In this document: piece after piece, positions 5,028 to 6,492 of the stretch
Position numbering within the stretch: the stretch's first letter is position 1
How the letters are laid out: every line of letters starts with the position of its first letter
DNA from: an uncultured Lachnospiraceae bacterium
GTDB taxonomy: Bacteria > Bacillota_A > Clostridia > Lachnospirales > Lachnospiraceae
Length of the DNA: 6,492 nucleotides
NCBI GenBank assembly: GCA_947175285.1
Contig: CAMWMM010000295.1
Coordinates: forward strand, 1-6,492
Direction of reading: 5' to 3'
Program-made: the position numbers and the translations under genes
Notes under the pieces: generated by a model
What the model was told of the DNA's origin: nothing
Database searches by the model: none
What the model saw: only the letters and a program-made list of their open reading frames with translations

Positions 5028-6492
5028 ATGGGTGAAAATAAAGTAATTGTTATTCCAGATGGGAAAATATGTGATTACATAGATGGCAAATTTCGCAATG
5101 ATACTCCTGAAGAATATGTAAGACAGACAATTGAAAAGCGTCTTGTCAATGAACATAAATATTCGTTGGATCAGATTTCTATTGAATATACATTACAGCT
5201 TGGTTCAAGAAAGCCTCGTGCGGACATTGTTATCTTTGACAAAAAAGCTTCCAGTCACACACAGGAAAACGTAAAATTGATTATTGAATGTAAAAAGGAA
5301 ACAGTTGATGCTCGAAATGCAAAAGGCGGTGTCGAGCAATTAAAATCATATATGTCAGTGTGTCCAAATTGCGAATGGGGAATGTGGACAAATGGAAAAC
5401 AAAAGGAAGTATTTCGAAAATTTATAAATGACAAAGGACAAATTGATTTCATGGATTACAATGATATACCTTCTGCTGATGGTAATTTGGATGATATTAA
5501 CCGTCCAAAAAGAACATCATTAAAAAATGCCTATGATGACAATCTGCTTTTTGTTTTTAAAACCTGTCATAACCATATCCATATTAATGATGGATTGCAA
5601 AAACAGTCCGCTTTTTTTGAACTGCTAAAGGTGATTTTCTGTAAGATTGAAGATGAGCGAAATATACCTTCGCCCTTAGAATTTTATACTACTTCAGATG
5701 AACGCTCCAATCCAGATGGTCAGTTAACCGTTCGCAAGCGTATTTCTAAAATTTTTGACAGAGTGAAAAAGAAACATGGAAAAATCTTTGACGCAAATGA
5801 TGAAATTAAATTGTCACCACGCAGTCTTGCCTATATTGTGAGTGAGCTGCAAAAGTATAGTTTATTAAATACAAATATTGATATCAAAGGAAAGGCATAT
5901 GAAGAAATAGTTGGTGCTAATCTTCGTGGTGACCGAGGTGAATTTTTTACGCCGAGAAATGTTATGAAGATGGTAGTCGAAATGATTAATCCGTCAATTG
6001 ACGAGAAGGTATTGGACAGTTCATGTGGAACAGGTGGATTTTTGGTAACTGCTATGACGCATGTAATCATGCAGCTCGAAAAGAAATTTGCTGATTCCAT
6101 TGGGATAAAGAAAGAAGACTGGGATAGCGATACGATGCGTGTATTTCAAGATAAAATTTCTGAAATGGCATCATTAAACTATTTTGGTTTTGATATCAAT
6201 CCAGATCTTGTAAAAGCTACAAAAATGAATATGGTTATGAATAATGATGGAAGTGGTAATATTTTTCAGACAAATTCTTTGCTTCCGCCTCATGAATGGA
6301 CAGATGAGTTCCGAAGTAAACTTGCAGAGACTTTGGGGATTAATCAGTCTGAATTGCGAAATCATAACACCATCGAATGTTTCAATGTAATTGTGACCAA
6401 TCCGCCATTTGGTAGTAAGATACCTATTAAAGATAAGGAGTCCTCTCGGAAACCCAAACCCCTTGAATTTCCTCGTTTTTTTGTTACTACTA
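5028..6492 (+). CDS. Fused HsdR-N-like nuclease / HsdM-like N6-adenine DNA methyltransferase, 3'-truncated by window edge
   Basis: Open for 488 codons with no stop before the window end. Residues about 25-140 match the HSDR_N (PD-(D/E)XK) nuclease domain: RKPRADIVIF gives D66 and LIIECKKE gives E87-x-K89, the metal-binding catalytic set. Residues 160-290 look helical, like the HsdM N-terminal domain. The N6-adenine methyltransferase follows: GKAYEEIVGANLRGDRGEFF (288-307) and TPR, SAM motif I LDSSCGTGGFLV (329-340), FGFDINPDLVKATKMNMVMN (386-405), and catalytic motif IV NPPF (458-461). A nuclease and N6-methylase in one chain suggests a Type IIB/IIG-like or Type I-like system (compare BcgI-A), which would usually need a separate specificity subunit; none is visible. 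HsdM-like sequence ends near E471, and residues 473-488 are encoded by the terminal repeat, so the tail is probably not native. Either the gene is interrupted there or the join is artefactual. Promoter and ribosome binding site are excellent. Confidence 0.92.
   Translation, partial: MGENKVIVIPDGKICDYIDGKFRNDTPEEYVRQTIEKRLVNEHKYSLDQISIEYTLQLGSRKPRADIVIFDKKASSHTQENVKLIIECKKETVDARNAKGGVEQLKSYMSVCPNCEWGMWTNGKQKEVFRKFINDKGQIDFMDYNDIPSADGNLDDINRPKRTSLKNAYDDNLLFVFKTCHNHIHINDGLQKQSAFFELLKVIFCKIEDERNIPSPLEFYTTSDERSNPDGQLTVRKRISKIFDRVKKKHGKIFDANDEIKLSPRSLAYIVSELQKYSLLNTNIDIKGKAYEEIVGANLRGDRGEFFTPRNVMKMVVEMINPSIDEKVLDSSCGTGGFLVTAMTHVIMQLEKKFADSIGIKKEDWDSDTMRVFQDKISEMASLNYFGFDINPDLVKATKMNMVMNNDGSGNIFQTNSLLPPHEWTDEFRSKLAETLGINQSELRNHNTIECFNVIVTNPPFGSKIPIKDKESSRKPKPLEFPRFFVTT
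6444..6492 (-). repeat. Right copy of 49-bp terminal inverted repeat
   Basis: Perfect reverse complement of 7-55. It begins TCTCGGAAACCCAAACCCC immediately after codon 472 of the restriction-modification gene and runs to the last base of the window. It adds a basic, proline-rich tail (SRKPKPLEFPRFFVTT) that does not resemble HsdM sequence after the NPPF motif. The copies face each other at the two edges, so any larger element would extend outward from the window. Confidence 0.95.

Noticed and set aside
1..6492. CRISPR array, tRNA, rRNA or phage structural genes
   Set aside because: No spaced direct-repeat array, no cloverleaf or rRNA-like sequence, and no phage-type protein was found on either strand.

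Overview
The window reads as chromosomal DNA of a low-to-moderate-GC Clostridia, most likely a Lachnospiraceae-type gut Firmicute. This rests on strong GGAGG-type ribosome binding sites, sigma-A-type promoter hexamers, codon usage, and the style of the RsmG and NarL-type two-component proteins. The assignment is inferred by eye. All supported genes lie on the + strand.

Layout from left to right. (1) A 49-bp sequence at 7-55 recurs as a perfect inverted copy at the extreme right end (6444-6492). (2) 84-863 encodes a class I SAM-dependent methyltransferase. (3) 952-1674 encodes an acidic protein with a short leucine-rich-repeat tail. The same frame continues to 1854 through two stops, so this gene looks decayed. 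(4) 1887-2447 encodes a RimJ/RimL-type GNAT acetyltransferase, which overlaps rsmG (2434-3162), the housekeeping 16S rRNA m7G methyltransferase. (5) 3163-3604 is a very AT-rich intergenic stretch with a strong hairpin, a tandem repeat and a likely promoter. (6) 3605-4893 is a two-component operon: a sensorless LiaS/DegS-type histidine kinase and a NarL/FixJ response regulator sharing a 4-bp ATGA overlap. (7) From 5028 to the right edge runs a long open gene, cut by the edge. It fuses an HsdR-N-like PD-(D/E)XK nuclease domain to an HsdM-like N6-adenine methyltransferase, and has its own extended -10 promoter.

Functionally the window mixes core genes (rsmG, probably the GNAT gene) with accessory ones (small-molecule or unknown methyltransferase, decaying LRR gene, compact two-component system, restriction-modification). 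The restriction-modification gene follows normal HsdM-like sequence to about residue 471, just past its NPPF catalytic motif, and then runs straight into the terminal repeat. The repeat therefore either marks copies of one mobile element on both sides of the window, one of them inserted in the restriction-modification gene, or is an assembly or amplification chimera. That is the most important point to settle. I did not find a convincing wholly new system. The best candidates are the fused nuclease-methylase with its promoter/operator region, and the terminal repeat.
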